DNA from: WHSW01 sp035296705
Lineage (GTDB): Bacteria > Actinomycetota > Thermoleophilia > Solirubrobacterales > 70-9
Direction: 5' to 3'
Assembly (NCBI GenBank): GCA_035296705.1
Contig: DATHAL010000004.1
Location: 1 to 29,283, forward strand
Length of the DNA stretch: 29,283 nucleotides
Shown: positions 15,493 through 24,227 of the stretch, piece after piece
Layout of the letters: every line of letters begins with the position of its first letter
Numbering within the stretch: the stretch's first letter is position 1
The notes under the pieces: generated by a model
Seen by the model: only the letters and a program-made list of their open reading frames with translations
Told to the model about the DNA's origin: nothing
The model's database searches: none
Translations under genes and position numbers: made by a program

Positions 15493-16311
15493 TCAGGTCT
15501 CGACCAGCTCCACCTCGCCCAGGGGGAGCTGAAGGAAGCGGGTGCCGAGCTCGCGGAACGTGTCGGGATCGTCGGTGCACATGAACGTGTACGTGCCCTC
15601 CTCCCGCGTGTCCGATGCAAGCCCCCGCGCCTCCAGCAGCCGCTGCGCCGTGGCGGCGAGCGCGTGGCCGGCGCTGACGAGTCGAACGTCGCGGCCGAGG
15701 ATCCGCTGGAGCATCGGCGCGACCAGCGGGTAGTGCGTGCAGCCGAGGATCACGGTGTCGACGCGCGCTGAGCGCAGCGGTGCGCAGTAGGCGCGCACCT
15801 TCTCCACCACCGCCTCGGAGAATGGAAAGCCGCGCTGGATGATCGCCGCGAGGTCGGGCGCGGCGACGGCGGTGACGACCAGGTCGCGGTGGGCGCGGGC
15901 GAGCGCCCGGGGATAGGAGCCGCCGGCGACGGTGGCGGGCGTCGCCAGCACGCCCACCCGGCCGCAGTCGGTGATCGCCGCAGCGATCTCGGCCTCCGGC
16001 TCGATCACCGCGACGATGTCGACGCCGTGCGCCGCCGCGACCTCATGAGCCGTCTCGAGCCCGGCGCCCGCCGCCGAGTTGCACGCGATCACCAGCAGCT
16101 TCGCGCCGCGCTCGAGCAGGAACTCGGCGTTCCGCCGCACGCAGGCGCGCAGCTCCGCCTCGCTCCTCGCGCCGTACGGGAACCTGGCGTCGTCGCCGAG
16201 GTAGACGTAGTTCTCCTCCGGCAGCGAGACGAGGAACTCGTGCAGCACCGTGAGGCCGCCGACCCCCGAGTCGAAGACGGCGATCGGGAGCGACTGATCG
16301 GGCTCGTTCAT
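15493..16311 (-). CDS. murI: Glutamate racemase
   Basis: The 272-residue enzyme converts L-glutamate to D-glutamate for peptidoglycan. Two-base catalysis uses Cys77 in VIACNSAA and Cys191 in GCTHYPL; the first motif is usually ACNTA. The substrate loop FDSGVGGLTV (13-22) and PYGARS (46-51) are present. ATG 16311 is chosen over an in-frame TTG at 16320, since homologues start close to the FDSG loop. Neither has a good ribosome binding site. It is divergent from the serine-repeat gene, 34 bases apart. Confidence 0.95.
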   Translation of the reverse strand: MNEPDQSLPIAVFDSGVGGLTVLHEFLVSLPEENYVYLGDDARFPYGARSEAELRACVRRNAEFLLERGAKLLVIACNSAAGAGLETAHEVAAAHGVDIVAVIEPEAEIAAAITDCGRVGVLATPATVAGGSYPRALARAHRDLVVTAVAAPDLAAIIQRGFPFSEAVVEKVRAYCAPLRSARVDTVILGCTHYPLVAPMLQRILGRDVRLVSAGHALAATAQRLLEARGLASDTREEGTYTFMCTDDPDTFRELGTRFLQLPLGEVELVET

Positions 16312-16345
16312 CGCGGCCAATCATCGCGGCTGCGAGACTGAGCAC

Positions 16346-16666
16346 GTGAACGGCGGCGATCAGCCCGACACAATCCTCTCCGTTTGGTCAGAGGAGTCGA
16401 TCCTCTCGATCGCCTCCAAGGGGTCGATCCTCTCGATCGGCTCGGTGGGCTCGATCCTCTCGATCGGGTCCGTCGGCTCGGCGGCCTCGGCGTTCTCGGT
16501 CGGGTCCGCCGGGTCAGTCGGCTCCGTGCTCTCCGCGGCCTCGCGCTCGTCGGTGATGTCCTTCCGCATGCGCGGAGCGGTGATGGGGATCGAACGGCCC
16601 GTGGCGAGCCTCGTCGCCGCAGGGGCGCTGATCGCGGCCGGAGTTGCCGTCGCCGCTCGCGGCTAG
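16346..16666 (+). CDS. Serine-periodic repeat protein with C-terminal membrane helix, 106 aa
   Basis: Serine occupies every third residue from Ser12 to Ser72, 21 consecutive times with no break. The two residues between are mostly Ile-Leu, Ile-Gly, Val-Gly or Ala-Ala, so blocks such as GSILSIGSV recur with a 9-residue period. A basic stretch (RSSVMSFRMRG) follows, then a hydrophobic C-terminal helix at about 85-104 (PVASLVAAGALIAAGVAVAA) and a final RG. Serine codons vary among TCC, TCA and TCG, which points to selection at protein level. I have seen this style of protein in actinobacterial genomes but know no function. A three-residue period would suit a solenoid or polyproline-like rod anchored in the membrane. 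GTG 16346 is the likely start; no ribosome binding site stands out. Confidence 0.75.
   Translation: MNGGDQPDTILSVWSEESILSIASKGSILSIGSVGSILSIGSVGSAASAFSVGSAGSVGSVLSAASRSSVMSFRMRGAVMGIERPVASLVAAGALIAAGVAVAARG
16397..16466 (+). repeat. Three 16-bp tandem-phase repeats, period 27 bp
   Basis: TCGATCCTCTCGATCG occurs exactly at 16397-16412, 16424-16439 and 16451-16466. The 27-base spacing equals nine codons, so it encodes the recurring SILSI block of the serine-periodic protein. It is best read as coding repeat and not as an independent element, although the unit contains CGATCG palindromes. Confidence 0.9.
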
Positions 16667-16680
16667 CGAACCGGCGCTAG
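16663..16680. terminator. Inverted repeat holding both stop codons of a convergent gene pair
   Basis: CTAGCG (16663-16668) and CGCTAG (16675-16680) form a perfect 6-bp inverted repeat with loop AACCGG. The TAG of the serine-periodic gene lies in the left arm and the TAG of the minus-strand membrane gene in the right arm. It could act as a weak two-way stem-loop. There is no T-tract, so termination by it alone is uncertain. Confidence 0.4.
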
Positions 16681-17171
16681 AGGAACGGCTTCGCGACCAT
16701 GACATAGATCGTCACGATCACGATCAGCCCCGCGATCGGGCCAATCCGCGCCAGCTTCCCGCTCACCTCGCCGTACTCGCGGCTGAACTCGACCCGGCCG
16801 GACGTCGTGGCTTCGATGTCGCGGCGGGCAAGTCGCTCGGCGCGGCGCTCGTTCGGGATGAAGAACCCGTGCAGGAGCCCGAGCAGGACGAGGACCGCGA
16901 TCAGACCCCAGGTGATGAAGAAGTAGCCGAAGTCCCACGCGTCGGCTGCCATGTACATGCCGGTGAGCAGGATGACGATGCCGCCGATCGTCACGAACGA
17001 GCGATCGAGCCGCTGAAGGACGCGGTAGACGAACGGAATGCTCTCCGGGTCGTCACGGCTCGCGATCGCGATCCAGATGCCGTAGGCGAAGGGCGAGCCG
17101 AAGCCCACGACCACCGCGCTCACGTGCAGCCAGAGGACGACGTCGTAGAAGGTGACCGCTGTCTGGACCAC
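16677..17171 (-). CDS. DUF2269-like integral membrane protein, 164 aa
   Basis: A four-helix membrane protein: helices near residues 8-33 (DVVLWLHVSAVVVGFGSPFAYGIWI region), 58-75, 82-105 and 142-162. The opening YDVVLWLHVSAVVVGFGSP, with a histidine in helix 1, resembles the DUF2269 (predicted integral membrane) family; function there is unknown. GTG 17171 is the start; a TATGGT box (17185 to 17180) lies 8 bases before it, so it may have its own near-leaderless promoter although prmA ends only 33 bases upstream. A charged cytoplasmic loop (NERRAERLARRDIEATTSGR) separates helices 3 and 4. Confidence 0.78.
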   Translation of the reverse strand: MVQTAVTFYDVVLWLHVSAVVVGFGSPFAYGIWIAIASRDDPESIPFVYRVLQRLDRSFVTIGGIVILLTGMYMAADAWDFGYFFITWGLIAVLVLLGLLHGFFIPNERRAERLARRDIEATTSGRVEFSREYGEVSGKLARIGPIAGLIVIVTIYVMVAKPFL

Positions 17172-17179
17172 GGACGCGC

Positions 17180-17185
17180 ACCATA
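17180..17185 (-). promoter_or_regulatory. -10-like box before the DUF2269-like gene
   Basis: TATGGT on the minus strand fits TANNNT and lies 8 bases before GTG 17171, in the 33-base gap after prmA. It could drive a near-leaderless transcript of the membrane protein apart from the hrcA operon. No -35 element is evident. Confidence 0.35.
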
Positions 17186-17204
17186 TCCCGGCCCGAGGTC
17201 GGAA

Positions 17205-18029
17205 TCAGCGCGCCCGCGCCAGCAGCGCGGCCCACTCGCCGCGCTCCCGGCGTGCGACTACCTCCAGCCCCGCTTCGGCAAGCGCGCCGGCCACGGCGTC
17301 GACCTCGTTCGCGAGCAGCCCGGAGCAGACCAGCGTTCGCGCTCGGCCCTCGAGCCCCCCGGCGACCGCGGCGAGAAGCGGCGCGGTCACGTTCGCGACC
17401 ACGGTGGGCGCGGACGGCGCCGGCGCATCGCGCAGGTTGATCCGGCGCAGCTGGATCTCGACGCCGTTCGCGCCCGCGTTCTCGGCGGCCGCCTCGATCG
17501 CGGCCTGCTCGCTGTCGCATCCGAGCACGGGTTGCCAGCCGAGCTTCGCGGCGGCGATCGCGAGCACGCCCGAGCCCGTGCCCAGATCGACGAGCGGGTC
17601 TCGCGCCTCACCGGCGTCGGCGAGCTCGAGCAGCAGCTCGAGGCAGAGCGACGTGGTCGCGTGGGCTCCGGTTCCGAACGCCTGACCGGGGTGGATGACG
17701 ATGTCCAGCGCACCGGCCGGGGCGCTCGCCGGCTCCCACGACGGCCGCACCAGGATCCGCCCGCCGCCGACCTCCACCGGGCGGTGGAAGTCGCGCCAGC
17801 GATCGGCCCAGTCGTCGGGGATCTCGGTCGAGGTGATCTCGACGAGACCGTCGCCTGCGGCTGCCTCGAGCTCCGGCAGCTCCGGGACCTCGCCCGGTGG
17901 GCCGTAGATCGCGTACTCGACCCAGTCCTTCGCGTTCTCCTCCTCGACGCCGCCGGGGGCTAGCTCGAGCAGCTCCGCGAGGACGCGCTCAGCCAGCTCG
18001 GGCCGGCAGCGAACCGCGAGTCGGATCAA
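17205..18029 (-). CDS. prmA: Ribosomal protein L11 methyltransferase
   Basis: The 274-residue SAM-dependent enzyme methylates ribosomal protein L11. The N-terminal substrate domain is followed by PGQAFGTGAHATT (114-126), the SAM motif DLGTGSGVLAIAAAK (148-162) and NVTAPLL (213-219), all typical of PrmA. The C-terminal SGLLANEVDAV segment is also conserved. It overlaps the dnaJ stop by 4 bases (ATGA). The hrcA-dnaJ-prmA order is common; the rsmE gene that often follows is absent here. Confidence 0.95.
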   Translation of the reverse strand: MIRLAVRCRPELAERVLAELLELAPGGVEEENAKDWVEYAIYGPPGEVPELPELEAAAGDGLVEITSTEIPDDWADRWRDFHRPVEVGGGRILVRPSWEPASAPAGALDIVIHPGQAFGTGAHATTSLCLELLLELADAGEARDPLVDLGTGSGVLAIAAAKLGWQPVLGCDSEQAAIEAAAENAGANGVEIQLRRINLRDAPAPSAPTVVANVTAPLLAAVAGGLEGRARTLVCSGLLANEVDAVAGALAEAGLEVVARRERGEWAALLARAR

Positions 18030-19099
18030 CGGTTGCCGTTCAGGGACTCATGCAGCCGCAGGGCGAGCTCGCGCTGCTCCTTGGAGAGGCGATCGGGCAC
18101 CACGATGTCCACCAGCACGTGCTCGTCGCCGCGCCGCCCTCCGCGAAGCGGCGGCAACCCGAGGCCCTTCAGCGTGACCCGGTGGCCCGGCTGCGCGCCG
18201 GCCGGGACGTCGATCTCGCGCTCGCCGTCAAGGGTGGGCACGGCGACCGACCCACCGACCATCGCAAGCGTTGCCGGCACCCTGGCGACCGTGACCAGAT
18301 GCTCGCCGCGGCGCTCGAAGCGCGGATCGTCGGCGATCGTCACCGACACGTAGAGGTCCCCAGGCGGCGCGCCGGACTCGCCGGCGTGCCCGGCGCCCGC
18401 GATCCTGATTCGCTGGCCCTCCTCGATCCCGGCCGGGACGTCGACGTCCCAGGTGCGGTCGCGCACCTCTCGGCCCGCGCCGCCGCAGACTTCACATGGC
18501 ACTTCCGGGATCCGACCTTCGCCGCCGCACGTGGGGCAGGAGCTCGTCTGCACGAGCTGCCCGAAGGCGGTCCGCCTGACCTGCTGCACCCGCCCAGCAC
18601 CGCCGCAGGTGTCGCAGGTCCGGATCGGCGTCCCCGGCTCGGCGCCGTTGCCACGGCAGTGCTCGCACAGCGAAACCGCCTCGAACGTGACCTGGCGCTT
18701 CGTCCCCGTGACCACCTCCGAGAGCTCGATCTCGACCTCGACGGCGAGGTCGCCACCCGCGCGCCTGGCGGTCCGACCACCACCGAAGATGTCCCCGAAG
18801 ATCGAGTCGCCGCCGCCGAAGAATGCGGAGATGATGTCCTCGAAGCTGCCGCTCGTGTGCGGCGCCCAGCCGCCGCTTCGCAGACCCTCGTGCCCGTAGG
18901 TGTCGTAGGTGCGGCGGCGCTCCGGATCGGAGAGCACCTCATACGCCTCCGCCGCCTCCTTGAACTTCTCCTCGGCATCCGGGTCGTGGCGGTTGACATC
19001 CGGGTGGAGGTCGCGCGCCAGCCGCCGGAACGCCCGCTTTATCTCCCGCTCACCGGTCCGCCGGTCGACGCCGAGAACCTCGTAGTAATCGCGCGGCAT
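18026..19099 (-). CDS. dnaJ: Chaperone DnaJ
   Basis: The 357-residue co-chaperone stimulates DnaK ATPase. The J domain (about 4-68) has HPD at 32-34. A short G/F region (FFGGGDSIFGDIFGGGR) follows. The zinc-binding domain has four CxxCxGxG units beginning at Cys145, Cys162, Cys188 and Cys202. The C-terminal substrate-binding domains are complete. ATG 19099 shares one base with the hrcA stop (TGATG). Linkage to hrcA without grpE or dnaK suggests this is the HrcA-linked DnaJ copy; another DnaJ with dnaK elsewhere in the genome is likely but not seen here. Confidence 0.96.
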   Translation of the reverse strand: MPRDYYEVLGVDRRTGEREIKRAFRRLARDLHPDVNRHDPDAEEKFKEAAEAYEVLSDPERRRTYDTYGHEGLRSGGWAPHTSGSFEDIISAFFGGGDSIFGDIFGGGRTARRAGGDLAVEVEIELSEVVTGTKRQVTFEAVSLCEHCRGNGAEPGTPIRTCDTCGGAGRVQQVRRTAFGQLVQTSSCPTCGGEGRIPEVPCEVCGGAGREVRDRTWDVDVPAGIEEGQRIRIAGAGHAGESGAPPGDLYVSVTIADDPRFERRGEHLVTVARVPATLAMVGGSVAVPTLDGEREIDVPAGAQPGHRVTLKGLGLPPLRGGRRGDEHVLVDIVVPDRLSKEQRELALRLHESLNGNR

Positions 19100-20121
19100 C
19101 AGTCGTAGACCGACTCGAAGAAGCGGGAGAGCTCGCCGGCGGCCTCGCGCACCGACGCGATCGCGGTCGCGTAGTCCATCCGCAGCGGACCGACGACGCC
19201 GACCGCACCCAGGTTCCGGTAGCCGAGCCCGTAGTTGGCGCCGACCACGCTCACCGATCGCAGCTCCGGTGCGGGGTTCTCGTCCCCGATCCACATGAAG
19301 ACCGAGCGCTGGTCGAGTGAGGAGCGCAGAACCTCGAGGAGGTTCGCGCGCCGCTCGAGCGCCCGCATGAGCGAGTCGACCTTCGGGAGATCCGGCGCGT
19401 GCTGTTCGGAGAGGAGCCGCGCCGCGCCCTCGACGTAGAGGTCACTGCCCGCCTCCTGCTCGAGTCCGGTGAGGCCGTCGCGGATCTCGTGCAGGAAGCC
19501 GCGCTCCGCGGAGCCGAGCTCGGGATCGTCGAGGCGATCCCCGGTCATCCGCGCGCCCAGCGCCAGCCCGGAGAGACGCTCGTTGAGGAAGCTCGACGCC
19601 CACTCGACGAGCCCCTTGTCGACGGGCCTGGGGAAGTTGAAGACTCGCTTCGTGACCGCGCCGTTCGACGCGATCACGATCACCATGACCACGTTCGGTT
19701 GAAGCTGGAGCGCCTCGACGCGGTGCACGCGGGCGGCCGAGGGCGGCGGGGCCGTCGCGATCGCGAGCAGGTCCGTCATGCGCGAGAGCGCTGACGTCGT
19801 CTCGCGCAGCGCATCCTCGATCTCGCGACGCATCCGCGAGAGGTCGAGCGTGCCGCTCACCGGGCCCGGCTTGGCGCCGGAGGCGAGCAGCGAGTCGGCG
19901 TAGAAGCGGTAGCCGGAATCGGTCGGCACGCGCCCGGCCGAGGTGTGCGGATGGGTCAGATAGCCCTCGCGCTCGAGCGCCGCGAGCTCCGCGCGGACGG
20001 TCGACGGCCTCCACTCGACCCCCTGCGCCTGGGCGATCGCCGCCGAGCCGACCGGCTTTCCGGACTCGAGGTACGAGTCGACCACGAGGGTGAGGATGCG
20101 TTGCTGGCGTTGCGTGAGCAT
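19099..20121 (-). CDS. hrcA: Heat-inducible transcription repressor HrcA
   Basis: The 340-residue repressor controls class I heat-shock genes by binding CIRCE operators. The N-terminal winged helix (LTQRQQRILTLVVDSYLESGKPVGSAAIA and STVRAELAALEREGYL, about 2-56) and SAGRVPTDSGYRFYADSLL are diagnostic. The C-terminal GAF-like region has VVGANYGLGYRNLGAVGVVGPLRMDY. ATG 20121 is preceded by TAGAAT at 7 bases. No CIRCE palindrome (TTAGCACTC-N9-GAGTGCTAA) is visible upstream, so self-regulation through CIRCE is not supported here. Confidence 0.96.
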   Translation of the reverse strand: MLTQRQQRILTLVVDSYLESGKPVGSAAIAQAQGVEWRPSTVRAELAALEREGYLTHPHTSAGRVPTDSGYRFYADSLLASGAKPGPVSGTLDLSRMRREIEDALRETTSALSRMTDLLAIATAPPPSAARVHRVEALQLQPNVVMVIVIASNGAVTKRVFNFPRPVDKGLVEWASSFLNERLSGLALGARMTGDRLDDPELGSAERGFLHEIRDGLTGLEQEAGSDLYVEGAARLLSEQHAPDLPKVDSLMRALERRANLLEVLRSSLDQRSVFMWIGDENPAPELRSVSVVGANYGLGYRNLGAVGVVGPLRMDYATAIASVREAAGELSRFFESVYD

Positions 20122-20128
20122 CCCGACG

Positions 20129-20134
20129 ATTCTA
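20129..20134 (-). promoter_or_regulatory. -10 box for hrcA-dnaJ-prmA, predicted leaderless start
   Basis: TAGAAT on the minus strand is a good TANNNT box, and 7 bases separate it from the hrcA ATG. It overlaps by two bases the opposing TAGGAT box of the peroxiredoxin gene, within ATTCTAGGAT. Only one polymerase could use this site at a time. Confidence 0.5.
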
Positions 20135-20138
20135 GGAT
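20133..20138 (+). promoter_or_regulatory. -10-like box for the peroxiredoxin gene
   Basis: TAGGAT fits TANNNT and lies 11 bases before GTG 20150, so the transcript would have a leader of only a few bases. It overlaps the hrcA -10 box on the other strand. No -35 element is clear. Confidence 0.4.
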
Positions 20139-20149
20139 CGGTCCCGAAC

Positions 20150-20716
20150 GTGATCGACCCCTACACGCTCCCGGACGACCTGCCGGCGCCCGTAGACGAC
20201 GGCGCCGCCGAGCATCTCCCGGACATGGAGCTGCCCGAGCTCGCGCTCCCGGCGACCGATGGCCGCCGCATCTCGCTCGCCTCGCTTCGTGGACGTACGG
20301 TCGTCTACGCGTATCCGCGCACGGGCAGACCGGGCGAGGCGTCGCTGACCGAGGACTGGGACCTGATTCCGGGCGCCCGCGGCTGCACGCCGGAGACCTG
20401 CGGCTTCCGCGACCACCACGCGGAGCTTGCGGAGGCGGGCGCCGGCGTGTTCGGCCTCTCTACTCAGGACAGCGAGTATCAGCGGGAACTCGCCGAGCGC
20501 CTGCGGCTGCCGTTTCCGATCCTCTCCGACGCCGAGCTCGCGCTCACCCGAGCGCTCGAGTTGCCGACGTTCGAGGTCGCGCGGCAAACGCTTCTCAAGC
20601 GACTCACGCTGCTCGTCCGCGACGGCCGCGTCGAGCGCACGTGGTACCCGGTCTTCCCGCCCGACCGCCACGCGGAAGACGTGCTCGCGTGGCTGCGCGA
20701 CAACCCGGCCGATTAG
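20150..20716 (+). CDS. Peroxiredoxin, BCP-like (AhpC/TSA family)
   Basis: A 188-residue thiol peroxidase reducing peroxides. GCTPETCGFRDHHAEL contains Cys79 and Cys84; by analogy with BCP/PrxQ enzymes, Cys79 is the peroxidatic residue and the Cys five positions on is the resolving one. GLSTQDSEYQRE and FPILSD are typical of the fold. A stretch TGRPGEASLTEDWDLIPGAR before the motif is longer than in canonical BCP. No signal peptide, so cytoplasmic. GTG 20150 is chosen because the longer frame runs antisense through the hrcA start. The gene is single, divergent from hrcA by 28 bases, and its stop overlaps that of the convergent dehydratase gene. Confidence 0.93.
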   Translation: MIDPYTLPDDLPAPVDDGAAEHLPDMELPELALPATDGRRISLASLRGRTVVYAYPRTGRPGEASLTEDWDLIPGARGCTPETCGFRDHHAELAEAGAGVFGLSTQDSEYQRELAERLRLPFPILSDAELALTRALELPTFEVARQTLLKRLTLLVRDGRVERTWYPVFPPDRHAEDVLAWLRDNPAD

Positions 20717-21108
20717 AGCTCCAGTTCCGCCTCGGCGTTGCGGATGATCCGGTTGCCCGCCTGCTCGGCGACGACGTCCACGGTGACGCGGTTGTCGTCG
20801 ACCTCGCGGACCGTGCCGCTCACGGTGATCTCCTGCTCGGGCACCCCCATCCCGCGGAACTGGACGCTAAGCCGCCTCAGTGCCCGCGGGTCGCCGTCCG
20901 CGAGCGCGGCGCAGCCGCGCGCGACGAGCGCCATGGAGTAGAGCCCGTGCAGGATGTTGCCGGGGAGCCCGACCGCCTTCGCGAACTCGGGATCGATGTG
21001 GATGGGGTTGAAGTCGCCGGAGGCGCCCGCGTAGCGGTGCGGCAGGTACTTGTCCGGCGTCACCTTGAGCTCCTCGATCGCCGTGCCCGGCTCCGGCACC
21101 GGCGCCAT
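20713..21108 (-). CDS. MaoC/HadB-like (R)-hydroxyacyl dehydratase subunit
   Basis: A 131-residue single hot-dog protein. YAGASGDFNPIHIDPEFAKAVGLPGNILHG (about 26-55) is the hydratase motif, with Asp32 and His37 as the catalytic pair. It resembles HadB, the catalytic member of actinobacterial HadAB dehydratases that act on 3-hydroxyacyl thioesters. The start is ATG 21108 (MAPVPEPGT), 1 base after the stop of the upstream HadA-like gene; the open frame extends further but without similarity. The two probably form a heterodimer. The substrate, fatty acyl-ACP or acyl-CoA, cannot be told from sequence. Its TAA overlaps the peroxiredoxin TAG (20713-20716). Confidence 0.88.
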   Translation of the reverse strand: MAPVPEPGTAIEELKVTPDKYLPHRYAGASGDFNPIHIDPEFAKAVGLPGNILHGLYSMALVARGCAALADGDPRALRRLSVQFRGMGVPEQEITVSGTVREVDDNRVTVDVVAEQAGNRIIRNAEAELEL

Positions 21109-21109
21109 C

Positions 21110-21550
21110 TCACACTCCCCGCACGATGTTGCTCCAGGTCCCGCGCACGACCTGGGCGCCGTCCTGGTTGCCGGAAACCGACTCGAACGCGTAGAACCCC
21201 ATGCCGTTGCGCTCGTGGATGTCGACGACCGTCGTCGTGGTGGTGATCTCGTCGCCGGAGCAGACGGGCTCGCCCCAGACGAACTCCTGCCCGCCATGGA
21301 CCATCGTCGCGAAGTTGATCCCGACCTCGGGGTCGAGCACGGCCGGACCGACCGCGGCCGCCGAGTAGACGACGCAGAACATCGGCGGCGCGACGACGTC
21401 GCGATAGCCGGCCGCGAGCGCCGCCTCGCGATCGTGGTGGACGGGGTGCGTGGCGCCGATCGCGTTCGCGTACTCGCGGATCTTCTCGCGCCCGACCTCG
21501 TAGGTGACCGGCGGGTACCGCTTGCCGACCGCTTCCGTCTTCACCGGCAT
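21110..21550 (-). CDS. HadA-like dehydratase subunit (FAS1-like/MaoC N-terminal domain)
   Basis: A 146-residue hot-dog protein similar to the structural subunit of HadAB dehydratases. The helix-strand start VTYEVGREKIREYANAIGATHPVHHDREAALAAGYRDVVAPPMF is typical of the FAS1-like dehydratase domain, which lacks the full catalytic pair. VHGGQEFVWGEPVCSGDEI follows the family pattern. It sits directly before its HadB-like partner (1-base gap), 12 bases after the second SnoaL-like gene. I infer a heterodimeric enzyme of fatty acid or acyl-CoA metabolism. Confidence 0.87.
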   Translation of the reverse strand: MPVKTEAVGKRYPPVTYEVGREKIREYANAIGATHPVHHDREAALAAGYRDVVAPPMFCVVYSAAAVGPAVLDPEVGINFATMVHGGQEFVWGEPVCSGDEITTTTTVVDIHERNGMGFYAFESVSGNQDGAQVVRGTWSNIVRGV

Positions 21551-21562
21551 GGCGGCGGCAGT

Positions 21563-22000
21563 CTATTCACGAGATCCGTGGATCGCCGCCAACGCCGCCG
21601 CTCGGTCGGCGCATACGTGAAACCGGGTGAGCCGCAGGTCGCGCACGCCGAACAGGTAGACGATCTCCATCTCCACGGGCACGCCGCTTCCGGCGCCCAC
21701 CGCCCTCTGCCGCATGTCCGCGATCACGTGTTCCGAGTCGACGAACTCGAGTGAGAGGATCTCGTTGCGAAGCGAGTCGAACGGCTCGCTCCAGGACTCG
21801 ACCATCTGCATGAACCCGTCGATCCCGTGCCAGACGCCTGCATTGGCGAGCCCGGGCGCGACGCTGACGTCGATCTCCGGATCGAGCTTGCCGATCAACG
21901 CATCCATGTCGCCGCGGTTGAACGCGTCGAAGGCGCCGCGCAGGAGGATTTCGATCGCTTCGCGGTCGGCCAGGTGCTCGTGGTCCTCGCGCTCAGCCAT
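21563..22000 (-). CDS. SnoaL-like domain protein (second of a pair), 145 aa
   Basis: An NTF2-like/SnoaL fold protein: AIEILLRGAFDAFNRGDMDALIGKLDPEIDV (about 15-45), then VWHGIDGFMQMVESWSEPFDS, and a final strand-rich half. The fold occurs in polyketide cyclases and many unknown proteins, so the reaction is undefined. ATG 22000 overlaps the preceding SnoaL-like gene by 8 bases. The pair are probably paralogues that could dimerise with each other. It precedes the HadA/HadB-like genes by 12 bases. Confidence 0.85.
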   Translation of the reverse strand: MAEREDHEHLADREAIEILLRGAFDAFNRGDMDALIGKLDPEIDVSVAPGLANAGVWHGIDGFMQMVESWSEPFDSLRNEILSLEFVDSEHVIADMRQRAVGAGSGVPVEMEIVYLFGVRDLRLTRFHVCADRAAALAAIHGSRE

Positions 22001-22401
22001 CCGCCTCGCGCGTGGCGGCGGCCTCGAGCGCCGCGTCGCGGTCCGCGAACAGGCCCATGTAGATGACCTTGCCGTCGCGCAGCTCGTAGACGTAGACGAC
22101 GTCGCGCTCGATCTCGACCCCGGCCGCGCGCCCGCGGGCGACCTGGTGGACCTTCGCGATCGCGCACCGGTCGCCGACCGCCTCGATCGTGAGCACCTCC
22201 TGGTCGAATGACTCCCAGGCATCGAACCACTGCCCTGTCCAGCTGCGCCAGCCATCGTGGCCGTGGAAGGTGCCGGGGTTCCCGACCGAGGGCGCCGAGT
22301 GGATCTCGATCTCGGCGTCGAGGAACTCGAGCGCCGCGTCAGGCTCGCCCAGGTCGAGCGCGCGCCAGCCCTCCCGCACCCAGCCGACCCGCTCCGCCGC
22401 G

Positions 22402-22409
<8 letters not shown>
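21993..22409 (-). CDS. SnoaL-like domain protein (first of a pair), 138 aa
   Basis: A second NTF2-like/SnoaL protein: VREGWRALDLGEPDAALEFLDAEIEIHSAPS, FHGHDGWRSWTGQWFDAWESF and a conserved-looking YVYELRDGKVIYMGLFADRDAALEAA end. It shares the layout of the next gene (helix pair, gap, GxxGxxxx-W segment, strands), which suggests tandem duplication followed by divergence. It overlaps lepA by 8 bases and its neighbour by 8 bases, so all are in one operon. Function is not predictable from sequence. Confidence 0.86.
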
Positions 22410-24195
<1,786 letters not shown>

Positions 24196-24227
24196 GGGCG
24201 GCGCTGAGGATAGGGCCGCGGCGCCGC

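Noticed and set aside
16397..16466. Possible CRISPR or regulatory direct-repeat array
   Set aside because: Only three 16-bp units with 11-bp spacing that equals nine codons and encodes a protein repeat; spacers are not unique foreign-like sequence and no cas genes are present.
16360..16569. Minus-strand 69-codon frame rich in EPTDPIERI repeats
   Set aside because: It is the mirror of the serine-periodic gene. The plus-strand frame explains the strict serine phase, has varied serine codons and ends in a membrane helix; the minus frame has none of these.
20122..20149. CIRCE operator before hrcA
   Set aside because: No TTAGCACTC or its inverted partner is present in the 28-base gap or just inside the genes.
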